Origin: Amphritea japonica ATCC BAA-1530
GTDB taxonomy: Bacteria; Pseudomonadota; Gammaproteobacteria; Pseudomonadales; Balneatricaceae
Direction of reading: 5' to 3'
NCBI RefSeq assembly: GCF_016592435.1
Contig: NZ_AP014545.1
Span: 1,454,693 to 1,518,692 of the forward strand
Length of the DNA stretch: 64,000 bases
Shown one piece after another: positions 1-7,931 of the stretch. Position 1 is the first letter of the stretch. Each line of letters starts with the position of its first letter. The notes beneath the pieces were generated by a model, which ran no database searches, had not been told where the DNA came from, and saw only the letters and a list, made by a program, of their open reading frames with translations. Position numbers and translations under genes: made by a program.

Positions 1-1520
1 CAGGCAGTTTTTTCTTTTGCCTGAGGTGGGGCTTTTGACGTTTTTCGTTTCATTCGCATACTCGAGAAAACAAAGAATGCGGAGAGCGCTATAAATACCC
101 ATGAGAATGGAGAAGCAAAGAGTAGGTAATACTCAGAACCAACGATGGCAAATGCTTGATCCAGGTTCTGTTCCAGAAACGGTGTCAGGATGAAACCAAT
201 GATGAATACAGCGGGGTTTAAGCCAACCATTCGCATGCCGAAACCCATAATAGTGAAGGCTATCAGTACTAGAATGTCATCCATATTCTGGCCTGCAGTG
301 AAGGCGCCAGTAAAGGCAAATACAGTAACGCATGGGAATATGTAGTAGCGACGCAGTGATGCCATTTTCACGAAGAACTTAAAGCCGGTTCGGGCGATGG
401 CCAGCAGAAACAGGTCAGTGATCAGAAAGCCGGCAAATATCGCGTAGATAGTCTCTGTATGCTCAAAGAATATCATCGGACCTGGTGTCAGACCGTGGAT
501 AAGGAACGCTCCCATCAACAGTGCTGCTACATCGTCACCCGGAATGCTCAGGGTTAGCATTGGGATCATACTAGAGCCGCATACCGCATTATTAGCAGAT
601 TCAGCAGCTGCGATACCTTCAACAGAACCTTTACCGTACTCGTCAGGTTTTTTTGAAGTACGCTTTGCTTCACCGTAAGCGATAAAGGCCGCGGTACTGG
701 AGCCCAGACCAGGAAGAGCGCCGACAAAAGTACCGATACCGCTGGATTTAAGGATAGTTCGGAATACTTGTTTGAACTCCTTAAAGCTGATTCGATTATC
801 AGCAGGATTCGGTGAATGGGTGATCGCTAGTTCATGGTGTGGCACTTTGCGGCGCCGGATAACGTTGAATACCTCAGGCATTACCAGTATTCCGATCAAC
901 ATAGGTGTGAAGGTAAAGCCGCCCATTAGTTCGTCGATACCAAAGGTAAATCGGGCGGAGCCGGTAATGGAGTCCATGCCTACCATGGCAAATAACATAC
1001 CCAGGCAGCAGGAGAGTAAACCACGGGGAATGGATTCGCCTGCCATGGAGCCGATAACAGTAAAGGCAAACAGTAACAGGAATACTTTTTCGATCGGCCC
1101 CGCTTGCAGTGATATCGCAGAAATAGGCGCGGCTACCAGTATCAGAACCAAAGTTGCCAGCATCTCACCGGATACTGAGGAAAACAGCGATATATCAAGC
1201 GCTTTGCCTGCTTTTCCTGCTTTCGTTAGTGCATGTCCGTCCTGAGCGGTCAGAAATGACGCTGCCGCACCGGGCGTGTTAATCAGGATAGCGGAGATTG
1301 AGCCACCGTAGATACCTGCTTTATATACAGCAAGCAGCATGGTAATCCCGATGATCGGATCAACATAAAATGTCATTGGCAATATAATTGCTATTGCCAT
1401 GATGCAGGATATACCGGGGATGGCGCCGAAAATAATACCGATGAATACACCGGCAATAATACCGAGAATAGGGCCAACCGCCAGGATTGCCGAAAAACCA
1501 CTAAGAATGTTATCTAACAT
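1..1520 (-). CDS. tctA: Tripartite tricarboxylate transporter, large permease TctA (3' end off the left edge)
   Basis: Large integral-membrane subunit of a TTT-family, cation-driven importer for carboxylates such as citrate or related acids. About 506 codons are visible, close to the usual full length of roughly 500, so only the last few residues are missing. Both halves of the internally duplicated fold carry the family glycine-rich signature: GAIPGIS near residue 35 and GALPGLGSSTAAFIAYGEAKR near residue 265, with many hydrophobic helices throughout. The visible C-terminal end is a Lys/Arg-rich tail. The ATG at 1520 has a strong AGGGGAG ribosome site and lies 14 bases after tctB, so the two form one operon. 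The substrate cannot be told from the sequence. Confidence 0.93.
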   Translation of the reverse strand, partial: MLDNILSGFSAILAVGPILGIIAGVFIGIIFGAIPGISCIMAIAIILPMTFYVDPIIGITMLLAVYKAGIYGGSISAILINTPGAAASFLTAQDGHALTKAGKAGKALDISLFSSVSGEMLATLVLILVAAPISAISLQAGPIEKVFLLLFAFTVIGSMAGESIPRGLLSCCLGMLFAMVGMDSITGSARFTFGIDELMGGFTFTPMLIGILVMPEVFNVIRRRKVPHHELAITHSPNPADNRISFKEFKQVFRTILKSSGIGTFVGALPGLGSSTAAFIAYGEAKRTSKKPDEYGKGSVEGIAAAESANNAVCGSSMIPMLTLSIPGDDVAALLMGAFLIHGLTPGPMIFFEHTETIYAIFAGFLITDLFLLAIARTGFKFFVKMASLRRYYIFPCVTVFAFTGAFTAGQNMDDILVLIAFTIMGFGMRMVGLNPAVFIIGFILTPFLEQNLDQAFAIVGSEYYLLFASPFSWVFIALSAFFVFSSMRMKRKTSKAPPQAKEKTA

Positions 1521-1534
1521 CTTTATATCTCCCC

Positions 1535-1999
1535 TTACAGAGTCCAGGTTGGCAGATAGACCCGCAGAAACTCTTTCGATCCGTAATAGATTAGTACTGG
1601 GGTGATTACAGACATTGCGATGAGGGGGGGCCAGTTTCGACCTCCCAGTAATACTGCAACGCCGAGCATGATAAAGGGTGTAGTCACTATAAAGCCGAGA
1701 TGAGGTACGGCGAGCCAGTAGGCTACAAAGATGCCTATATAGATGAAGATACCGGAATAGCCGTTAGTGATTATCAGCTCCGGCCCTTCAGGTTCAGTGC
1801 CTTTAGAAAGCTTGTTGAACGACTGGATAGCGATAGTTGCAGCGAAGATGATCATAAAGCCTGCCACGACACGAGGTAGGAACATAATACCCAGATCACT
1901 TTCGGCGCCACCTTCTGCAAGGTTGTCATTTGTGAGGATGATCAGTGAAAAGATGATTAAAATCGTCGAAATGACAATATCTATTTTTCTTCTGTCCAT
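1535..1999 (-). CDS. tctB: Tripartite tricarboxylate transporter, small permease TctB
   Basis: Small membrane subunit that pairs with TctA. At 154 residues it has the family length and four predicted membrane helices (about residues 8-25, 40-60, 83-100 and 115-140). The N-terminal MDRRKIDIVISTILIIFS and the central GRNW-PPLIAMSVITPVLIYYGSKEFLRVYLP segments resemble TctB. It is the first gene of the minus-strand operon, read towards tctA. A periplasmic binding protein TctC normally precedes tctB, but none is present here. The protein is poorly conserved in this family, so assignment rests on length, topology and linkage to tctA. Confidence 0.88.
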   Translation of the reverse strand: MDRRKIDIVISTILIIFSLIILTNDNLAEGGAESDLGIMFLPRVVAGFMIIFAATIAIQSFNKLSKGTEPEGPELIITNGYSGIFIYIGIFVAYWLAVPHLGFIVTTPFIMLGVAVLLGGRNWPPLIAMSVITPVLIYYGSKEFLRVYLPTWTL

Positions 2000-2620
2000 T
2001 GTTTTACCTAAATGGTTATTATTTTTATTGACCTTAGTTAACCATTGAATAGCTGCTGTATATGGAGTTTATGCTGTTTTGGTAGCCAAACTTTCTATGC
2101 ATAAGGTCACTAATGAATTCAGTGTAATCAAATTAATAATAGAAAAATATTCTAAAAAATATTTGATTATATAAGTTATTCTTATGTTTTTTTGTGTGTT
2201 GTACACCTTTCATCAGAGAGGGGCTGAAGGTGTAAACATAGTTGCTAAGGCTGTTCTGGTATTCAAACGGCCCTATACAACTTGTTACAGAAAAAGAATC
2301 AGAGCTCTGTAGTAAATAAGATATAAAACGACAGGTTTTAGTTTAGAGAGACAAGTCAGAAGCAAATAACTTAGGGGGGGAGGGTGACCATTCTTCTGCC
2401 GGGCTACCTTGGCTTAAGAGATTGCTTTGTCGATTGTAGGTCTTAATGTGATTTCAGAGTACGGCGATAATATTACCTTCTATAAGAAAACCTGATGAAA
2501 TACTAAATATTTCCGATTTGGAATTATGTTTGTTGGCGCTAATAATAATTGCACTAAGGCCTGTATCTAAATTGTTTTAGATAACAAGCGAAAGAACAAT
2601 TGATAATAAGAGAGTAACTC
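2000..2620. promoter_or_regulatory. Divergent AT-rich intergenic region between tctBA and the ridA-like operon
   Basis: This 621-base gap has no convincing ORF on either strand and must hold the promoters of the two divergent operons. It is AT-rich, especially at 2130-2190. It contains a clean inverted repeat, TACACCTT at 2202-2209 and AAGGTGTA at 2227-2234, separated by 17 bases and not followed by a T-run, so an operator is more likely than a terminator. A run of G residues lies near 2372-2379. Confidence 0.5.
2202..2234. promoter_or_regulatory. Inverted repeat TACACCTT-N17-AAGGTGTA, candidate operator
   Basis: Perfect 8-base arms whose outer ends are 33 bases apart, in the middle of a divergent promoter region. 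The wide spacing would put the half-sites on nearly the same face of the helix for a dimeric repressor or activator. No regulator gene adjoins it, so the binding protein is unknown. Confidence 0.35.
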
Positions 2621-2968
2621 ATGATCCAACGCCAACATTCCAATCAGCGTATGAGTCAGCTGGTGAGCTTTGCAAATCTGATCTGGACAGCTGGCCAGGT
2701 AGCTAAAGACCCCTCTGAGGGTATGGCTGGGCAGACCCGCCAAATTTTGGCTCAGATAGATGCGCTGCTTGCAGATGCTGGTACCGATAAGAGTAACCTG
2801 ATCAGCGCTAATATTTGGCTCTCCGATATCCGTCAGTTCGCTCAGATGAATGAAGTCTGGGACGCCTGGGTGGATAGCGAAAATCCCCCCGTGAGAGCCT
2901 GTGTGGAATCCCGTCTGGCACGCCCTGAATTGTTAGTTGAGATTCAGGTAGTCGCAGTTAAACCTTAA
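2621..2968 (+). CDS. RidA / YjgF / UK114 family protein
   Basis: RidA-family proteins form trimers that hydrolyse reactive imine or enamine intermediates released by amino-acid-metabolising enzymes. This 115-residue protein fits the family: WTAGQVAKDP near residue 23, a central helix with repeated NLISANIWLSDI, and the conserved PVRACVESRLARPELLVEIQVVAV end, which includes the arginine and glutamate that line the active site in RidA. It starts at the ATG after AAGAGAG and is the first gene of a cluster with an amino-acid oxidase and a racemase. This fits disposal of the imine produced by the downstream flavoenzyme. It is a diverged subfamily member, not classical RidA. Confidence 0.88.
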   Translation: MIQRQHSNQRMSQLVSFANLIWTAGQVAKDPSEGMAGQTRQILAQIDALLADAGTDKSNLISANIWLSDIRQFAQMNEVWDAWVDSENPPVRACVESRLARPELLVEIQVVAVKP

Positions 2969-3003
2969 GTTTTTAGGCGTGGTGATCCCGCCAGGTAGAA
3001 CCT

Positions 3004-4245
3004 ATGAAAAGTTCACATATTGGAATTATAGGAGGAGGTGTTGTTGGCCTTGCCACAGCGCTGACTCTGCAAGCTGCGGGTTATAAGGTGACCTTAATCG
3101 ATAAGGAGGCTCCAGGTATGGGAGCCTCTTTTGGCAACGCTGGTTTGTTTGCTGATTATGCCAGGTTACCGTTCCCCCGGTTTTCGATGATGTGCAAGAT
3201 GCCAGGGATGTTGCTGGATAAAACCAGCCCGTTGTCTATGCAGGGGCGCTATTTGCCCACGCTTGTACCTTATGGACTTGAGTTCTTCAAAGCCTGTTTT
3301 CCGGCTAAGTACCGGCAAGGTAAGGCGGCGATGAAGTCTTTGCAAGAGCATAGTCGACAGGCTGATCAACAGCTGCTGCGTATTACTAATGCACAGGATC
3401 TAATCAAATCTGAAGGTTGTTTGGGACTTTTTTCGACAGAAGATGGTTTTGCTAAAGCACAAGGTGGTGATCTTAAGGAGCGTCGAGAACAAGGTGTAAA
3501 CCTTGAGTTCTTAAATGCGGCTCAGGTGCGTGAGCTGGAACCGGATATAGCTGATTTTCACGTTGGTGGTGTTTTTTATCCTGATACTCGTTTCACAGTA
3601 AGCCCGGTTGAGCTGAGTCGGCGTTACGCGCTTCACTTTGAAAACAACGGCGGAGTGATTCTGCTGGATGAGGTGAAGGCTGTATTACCTAATGATGATG
3701 AGGTATCGGTTCGCTTGAGCAACAGTGTTGCTACTTACGATCAGGTTGTCGTATGCACTGGAGTGGCATCCAAAGAGATTTTGACGCAACTCGGTGTAAA
3801 GATGCCAATGGTCAGCGAACGGGGCTATCACCTGACACTTGATATTGGCGCTAAATCGTTGAGTCGCCCAGTAGGTTGGCTGGATAAATCGGTATTTCTT
3901 ACTCCGATGGAAGACGGGATACGATTAGCGGGTACAGCTGAGTTTGCATTTGCTGATGCTCCGCTAAATCCACAGCGTACCGAAGGGATGTTAGAGCATG
4001 CGAAGGTCATGCTGGGTAATAACCCGACTATCAAATCGACTTGGGTAGGGAGTCGACCATCGACACCGGATACACTGCCAGTCATCGGCCCATTGGAGAA
4101 GTTCCCCCGCGTAAAAGTAGCCTTTGGGCATGGCCACCTTGGGCTAACCTTTGCCGCGATAACCGGTAAATTGATTACAGAATGTATTCAGGGTGAGGCA
4201 TCGTCGGTTGATCTGAAACCGTTCTCTGCTTCACGATTTAGTTGA
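3004..4245 (+). CDS. FAD-dependent D-amino-acid dehydrogenase (DadA-like)
   Basis: DAO-superfamily flavoenzyme that would oxidise an amino acid to its imino acid. The N-terminus carries the dinucleotide-binding fold GIIGGGVVGLATALTLQAAGY at residues 7-27 followed by an acidic DKE that binds the ADP ribose. The C-terminal FAD motif is present as GSRPSTPDTLPVIGP with the later GHGHLGLTFAAITGKLI, typical of DadA. Its 413 residues match the family. It lies 35 bases after the RidA-like gene and 12 bases before the racemase gene, so all three are probably one transcript. The exact amino acid is unknown; a role on D-amino acids or a related imino substrate is inferred from the family and neighbours. 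Confidence 0.86.
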   Translation: MKSSHIGIIGGGVVGLATALTLQAAGYKVTLIDKEAPGMGASFGNAGLFADYARLPFPRFSMMCKMPGMLLDKTSPLSMQGRYLPTLVPYGLEFFKACFPAKYRQGKAAMKSLQEHSRQADQQLLRITNAQDLIKSEGCLGLFSTEDGFAKAQGGDLKERREQGVNLEFLNAAQVRELEPDIADFHVGGVFYPDTRFTVSPVELSRRYALHFENNGGVILLDEVKAVLPNDDEVSVRLSNSVATYDQVVVCTGVASKEILTQLGVKMPMVSERGYHLTLDIGAKSLSRPVGWLDKSVFLTPMEDGIRLAGTAEFAFADAPLNPQRTEGMLEHAKVMLGNNPTIKSTWVGSRPSTPDTLPVIGPLEKFPRVKVAFGHGHLGLTFAAITGKLITECIQGEASSVDLKPFSASRFS

Positions 4246-4257
4246 TAAGGTGAAAAA

Positions 4258-4974
4258 ATGATACTGAAAGGCGGCAATAACTATTATGGGTTGACCCTTG
4301 GAGTCATCTCTTTGGAATCATATTTTCCGAAGCCAGATGGGCATATTAAAAATCCGGCCAGCTTTGATTTTCCGATTCTTTACAATACGGTCAAAGGAGC
4401 GACTATCGATCGTTTGATTCGAGAGCGGGATCCTGAGTTACTGAAACCATTTATCGAGGCGGCACAAGAGCTGGAGCGTGAAGGCGTCAAAGCGATCACT
4501 GGTAGTTGCGGTTTCCTCGCGCTGTATCAGAAAGAGATCGCTGATGCAGTCAATGTTCCAGTATTTATGTCAAGCCTGATTCAGGTGCCGTTGGTCTCTC
4601 GTTTATTGAAGAGCGATCAAAAAGTAGGTGTGGTTGTCGCCAACAGTGACGCTCTGAGCGATGATCACCTGAAAGGAGTCGGTATTGCAGACGAGCTTAT
4701 TATGGTTGCCGGTATGCAGCATCAAAAGCAGTTTTCCGAAGTTATTCTGTGTGGTAATACAGATGATCTGGATATGGATCTGTTTGAGCAAGAATTGAGT
4801 TCGGTGATACAGGGCATGTTGGATGAAAGTCCGGAAGTGGGGGCAATCGTTCTAGAATGTACGGATCTATCGCACTTTGCTCCGATACTGCAAGAGCGGT
4901 TCGGTTTACCTATCTTTGACTTGAGTAGCCTCACCCGAATGGTAGCGGCGACGGTGAATCGTCAGATCGCTTGA
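4258..4974 (+). CDS. Aspartate/glutamate (hydantoin-type) racemase family protein
   Basis: Cofactor-independent racemase fold of two similar alpha/beta domains. The two catalytic cysteines expected of the family are both visible: Cys84 in TGSCGF and Cys201 in LECTDLSHF. At 238 residues it is the length of Asp/Glu and hydantoin racemases. The start ATG at 4258 is 12 bases after the dehydrogenase stop, with AAGGTGAAAA as ribosome site. Pairing with a D-amino-acid dehydrogenase suggests that the racemase converts an L-form into the D-form used by the oxidase, or the reverse; this is inference. A terminator follows at 5020. Confidence 0.82.
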   Translation: MILKGGNNYYGLTLGVISLESYFPKPDGHIKNPASFDFPILYNTVKGATIDRLIRERDPELLKPFIEAAQELEREGVKAITGSCGFLALYQKEIADAVNVPVFMSSLIQVPLVSRLLKSDQKVGVVVANSDALSDDHLKGVGIADELIMVAGMQHQKQFSEVILCGNTDDLDMDLFEQELSSVIQGMLDESPEVGAIVLECTDLSHFAPILQERFGLPIFDLSSLTRMVAATVNRQIA

Positions 4975-5019
4975 AGCAGGTTCTTCATAACCTGATTAAG
5001 CGGTTACTCGCACTATTAT

Positions 5020-5053
5020 TGCTGACTTGGACTGAACGCCAGTCAGCATTTTT
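5020..5053 (+). terminator. Rho-independent terminator after the racemase gene
   Basis: TGCTGACT at 5020-5027 pairs with AGTCAGCA at 5041-5048 around a 13-base loop and is followed immediately by TTTTT. It ends the ridA-like / dadA-like / racemase transcript, so the RarD-like gene downstream probably has its own promoter. Confidence 0.75.
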
Positions 5054-5214
5054 ATCTCTTTCTATTGGCATGATGCCTTTTATTTCATTATCAATGAAAA
5101 ATTTGTGGGGCTAATTGGTTATTCAAGAATCTTGAATAAATCCTGCTCATTGCATCTATTCATTGTCTGTTTAGCTTTTTTATTAATCTGATAATACATA
5201 GTTGTAACCTAAAT

Positions 5215-6129
5215 ATGCGACGATTTAATCTCCCACAAAATGGTCTGTTATGGACCACTTCTGCCTATATTGTTTGGGGACTAACGCCGCTTTTCTATCA
5301 GCATTTACGTGGTGTGGAGGCAATGGAAATCTTTGCCTTACGCGTGCTTTGTTCTGTACCCCTTATGCTGGTATTACTTTGGGTAACAGCTACTCCGTTT
5401 CGTGTTCTTAAAATGTTGATGGTACCGAGAACGTTTTTTTGGTTGTTTCTTTCTACCGCTTGTATCTCTATCAGTTGGTACCTAAACACCTGGGGAGCCA
5501 CTAACGGTCAGGTATTAATGGTCAGTCTGGCGTACTTTCTCACGCCGCTTATCAGTATCTTGATAGGTGTGATTTATCTGCGTGAGCGGCTAAATTCACT
5601 CCAGTGGCTGGCATTACTGCTCTGCGCGTGTGGCTTTTTATACGCTTGTATGAGCTTAGAAAGTTTTCCATGGATAACCATCGGTATAGCATGCGCTTTT
5701 GGTTGTTATGGAGTAATTAAGAAGCAGGTGCGAATCGATACTCTCAATGGACTAACCGCTGAAACGCTGTTGATGGTTCCTTTCGCTTTGTTTTATCTGG
5801 TGAGTATGGTGGGGCAGACCCATTGGGAATCTGACGTAGATAACGTACGGATTTTCTTAGTCATGACAGCCCCGATGACGATTGTACCGCTGGGCCTGTT
5901 CGCTTTTGGTGTAGCGCGGATTAATAATTTGTCTACCATCGCTGTACTGCAATACATCGAACCTACACTGTATTTTTTGCTGGCCGTTTTTGTGTTTGGA
6001 GAAGCGATGGACATGGAGCGTTTGACAACATTTCTTCTGGTATGGGCAGGCTTCATTATCTTTTCTATTGATGCGACCCGACGTGCCAAATTAGCCAAGC
6101 TTGTAGGGCCAAAGAAACTAGATATCTGA
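5215..6129 (+). CDS. rarD: RarD-like EamA-family (DMT) transporter
   Basis: Ten-helix drug/metabolite superfamily permease of 304 residues. The N-terminal region (GLLWTTSAYIVWGLTPLFYQ followed by AMEIFALRVLCSVP) is the RarD signature, and the second repeat contains IAVLQYIEPTLYFLLAVFVFGE, the hallmark helix of the EamA domain. RarD proteins have been linked to chloramphenicol sensitivity, and in other bacteria members export or import amino acids or small metabolites. The upstream gene set suggests the substrate may be an amino-acid-like compound, but a terminator separates them. No clear ribosome site precedes the ATG. Confidence 0.85.
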   Translation: MRRFNLPQNGLLWTTSAYIVWGLTPLFYQHLRGVEAMEIFALRVLCSVPLMLVLLWVTATPFRVLKMLMVPRTFFWLFLSTACISISWYLNTWGATNGQVLMVSLAYFLTPLISILIGVIYLRERLNSLQWLALLLCACGFLYACMSLESFPWITIGIACAFGCYGVIKKQVRIDTLNGLTAETLLMVPFALFYLVSMVGQTHWESDVDNVRIFLVMTAPMTIVPLGLFAFGVARINNLSTIAVLQYIEPTLYFLLAVFVFGEAMDMERLTTFLLVWAGFIIFSIDATRRAKLAKLVGPKKLDI

Positions 6130-6367
6130 TTTCTTCTTCGATTGAAAATATTGAATTTATCAAGAACTACTCTTCTAAAACTGGTCGAATATATCACTTG
6201 CAAACACTTATGACTGTAATGGGCAATCAATCTGTATTGGGGCTTGTTTCAGTGAAATACCTGACTTAAATTTGACTCCTGTGGAGCCCTTTTACTCAAC
6301 TGCCTGTCAGAATATGCCGACTCTCTCAGGACCTTTTTCAAAGGGGTGTGTTACTTGTGTTAGCTGT

Positions 6368-7225
6368 TCAATCTGCAAAGACAACGGTGCGATTCCCGTT
6401 CAAAAATACCCGTTGTTCAACGTGGTAGCGCACGGCGCGGGTGAGAGTCATTCGCTCGATATCACGACCTTTAGCGATCAGATCCTCGGGGTAATAGCTG
6501 TGGTCTACGGGTTCTATCTCTTGAGTAATAATGGGGCCTTCATCCAGATCATCATTGATGTAGTGGGCGGTCGCTCCGACCGTTTTAACGCCTTTCTCCC
6601 ATGCCTGATGGTAGGGTTTAGCGCCTTTAAATCCTGGTAACAGGGAGTGGTGAATGTTGATCGCCCAGCCTTCGAGTTTTTGGCACATATCGGATGATAA
6701 AACCTGCATGTAGCGGGCAAGTACGACCAGTTCAGCATTGCTGTCCTGAATTATTTGCCACACTTGTGCTTCCTGTTGAGCTTTAGTGTCGGCTGTAATA
6801 GGGAGGCGGTGATAGGGAATGTTATACCAGCGAGCCAGGTCTTCCAGATCAGGGTGGTTTGAGATAATAGCGGGTATCTCAATGTTCAGAGCGCCTATTT
6901 TGTGTTGGTACAACAAGTCATTCAGGCAGTGATCAAATTTCGAAACCATGATAACAACCTTAGGGCGGTAATTAGTTGGACGAAGTTCCCATTGCATCTC
7001 AAATCGGTTGGCGCGTTCCAGAAATTCATTACGGAAGGTTTTATCATCGAAGCGATCATCAGAGCGAAAGTTTGCCCTGATAAAGAAGCGCTGGCTGTTA
7101 CAGTCATCGAATGAATGTAGCTCGGTGATATAAAGCTGGTTTTGATATAACAGCCCGGTGACGGCATCGATCGTACCGAGGCGGCTAGGGCATTGCGCGG
7201 TCAGTATCCATTGGGTATCCGACAT
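6368..7225 (-). CDS. purU: Formyltetrahydrofolate deformylase PurU
   Basis: Hydrolyses 10-formyltetrahydrofolate to formate and tetrahydrofolate, balancing one-carbon pools and supplying formate to PurT. Residues 1-85 form an ACT regulatory domain (TAQCPSRLGTIDAVTGLLY). Residues 90-285 form the formyltransferase fold with the catalytic stretch HHSLLPGFKGAKPYHQAW, the Asp in DDLDEGPII and the conserved NPDL-like SNHPDLEDLARWYNIP. Its 285 residues match PurU. It is convergent with the RarD-like gene and has no operon partner. The ATG at 7225 gives the expected N-terminus. Confidence 0.95.
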   Translation of the reverse strand: MSDTQWILTAQCPSRLGTIDAVTGLLYQNQLYITELHSFDDCNSQRFFIRANFRSDDRFDDKTFRNEFLERANRFEMQWELRPTNYRPKVVIMVSKFDHCLNDLLYQHKIGALNIEIPAIISNHPDLEDLARWYNIPYHRLPITADTKAQQEAQVWQIIQDSNAELVVLARYMQVLSSDMCQKLEGWAINIHHSLLPGFKGAKPYHQAWEKGVKTVGATAHYINDDLDEGPIITQEIEPVDHSYYPEDLIAKGRDIERMTLTRAVRYHVEQRVFLNGNRTVVFAD

Positions 7226-7517
7226 AACTGTACTCCGGCAGGTGGCTACCCTTTCAGTTTAATCATAAAAAAAGAGATGCGAGAGTTTATTTAGGCCTGC
7301 GAACAAAAATTATGTTCATTGAGAGCTGGTTTTTGATAGGTGAAGAGGAAAAATGAGGGAGGGGATTGCCAGGTTAATGCTGCAGGGCTTGTATCGGGAA
7401 GTTTAGTGGTACTGCGAGCTGGAGTTAAATGGCGATTGAAATAAGATATTTCCTATTCAGCGGGATATCGGAGGCCGCTGAAAAGAAATATGAAGCGATA
7501 GAGCGTGTTAGTGGGCT

Positions 7518-7835
7518 TTACTCCATTACGACACGCAGAGGCTCACCGAAATCATCATAGATTACTTTTTTACGTTGGCGAGTACTTTTCTGTACCGCCG
7601 TTGCTCGTTGAGTACGTTCGGATTTGCGGGCATCAATCTGAGCCAGTACGCCATTCAAAGGAGTACGTTCCTGACGTTGAGGGTTTAGAATAAAACCGGC
7701 GTTTCGATATGAACCGTTTACTAAGCCAGTGGCGCCGGTTTCAACCTCAGCAACCGCTCCGCCTTTACTCAGAAAGGCTTGGGTTTCCTGCTGTAATTGT
7801 CTTCGCAGTTCTGCTTTAGTTTGACGCTTGATCAT
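7518..7835 (-). CDS. Small basic hypothetical protein with a SutA-like segment
   Basis: A 105-residue protein from the ATG at 7835, chosen over an ATG nine codons earlier because MIKRQTKAELRRQL begins the charged helix and GGGA lies upstream. It is rich in Lys, Arg and Gln and has no membrane segment. The segment QAFLSKGGAVAEVE followed by a basic Arg/Asn stretch resembles the FLSRGGKVQEIE motif of the RNA-polymerase-binding protein SutA of Pseudomonas, without SutA's acidic N-terminus. I do not know a characterised homologue; a link to transcription is only suggested by that motif. Confidence 0.6.
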   Translation of the reverse strand: MIKRQTKAELRRQLQQETQAFLSKGGAVAEVETGATGLVNGSYRNAGFILNPQRQERTPLNGVLAQIDARKSERTQRATAVQKSTRQRKKVIYDDFGEPLRVVME

Positions 7836-7931
7836 ATCCGATATCCCAGTGTTGTATAACAAACGATCAATTATGCCCTATTTTAGAGAGCTTTTGGTAA
7901 ATATCATTCGCATTTTGTGTTTAGCCTCGCT

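Noticed and set aside
772..1245. Plus-strand ORF of 157 codons antisense to tctA
   Set aside because: It lies wholly inside a clear membrane-protein gene on the other strand, has no ribosome site or family resemblance, and is a frame shadow.
2130..2190. AT-rich stretch considered as a replication origin or sign of horizontal transfer
   Set aside because: No DnaA boxes or iterons, no integrase or repeats nearby, and both flanks are ordinary operons; AT-rich divergent promoters are common.
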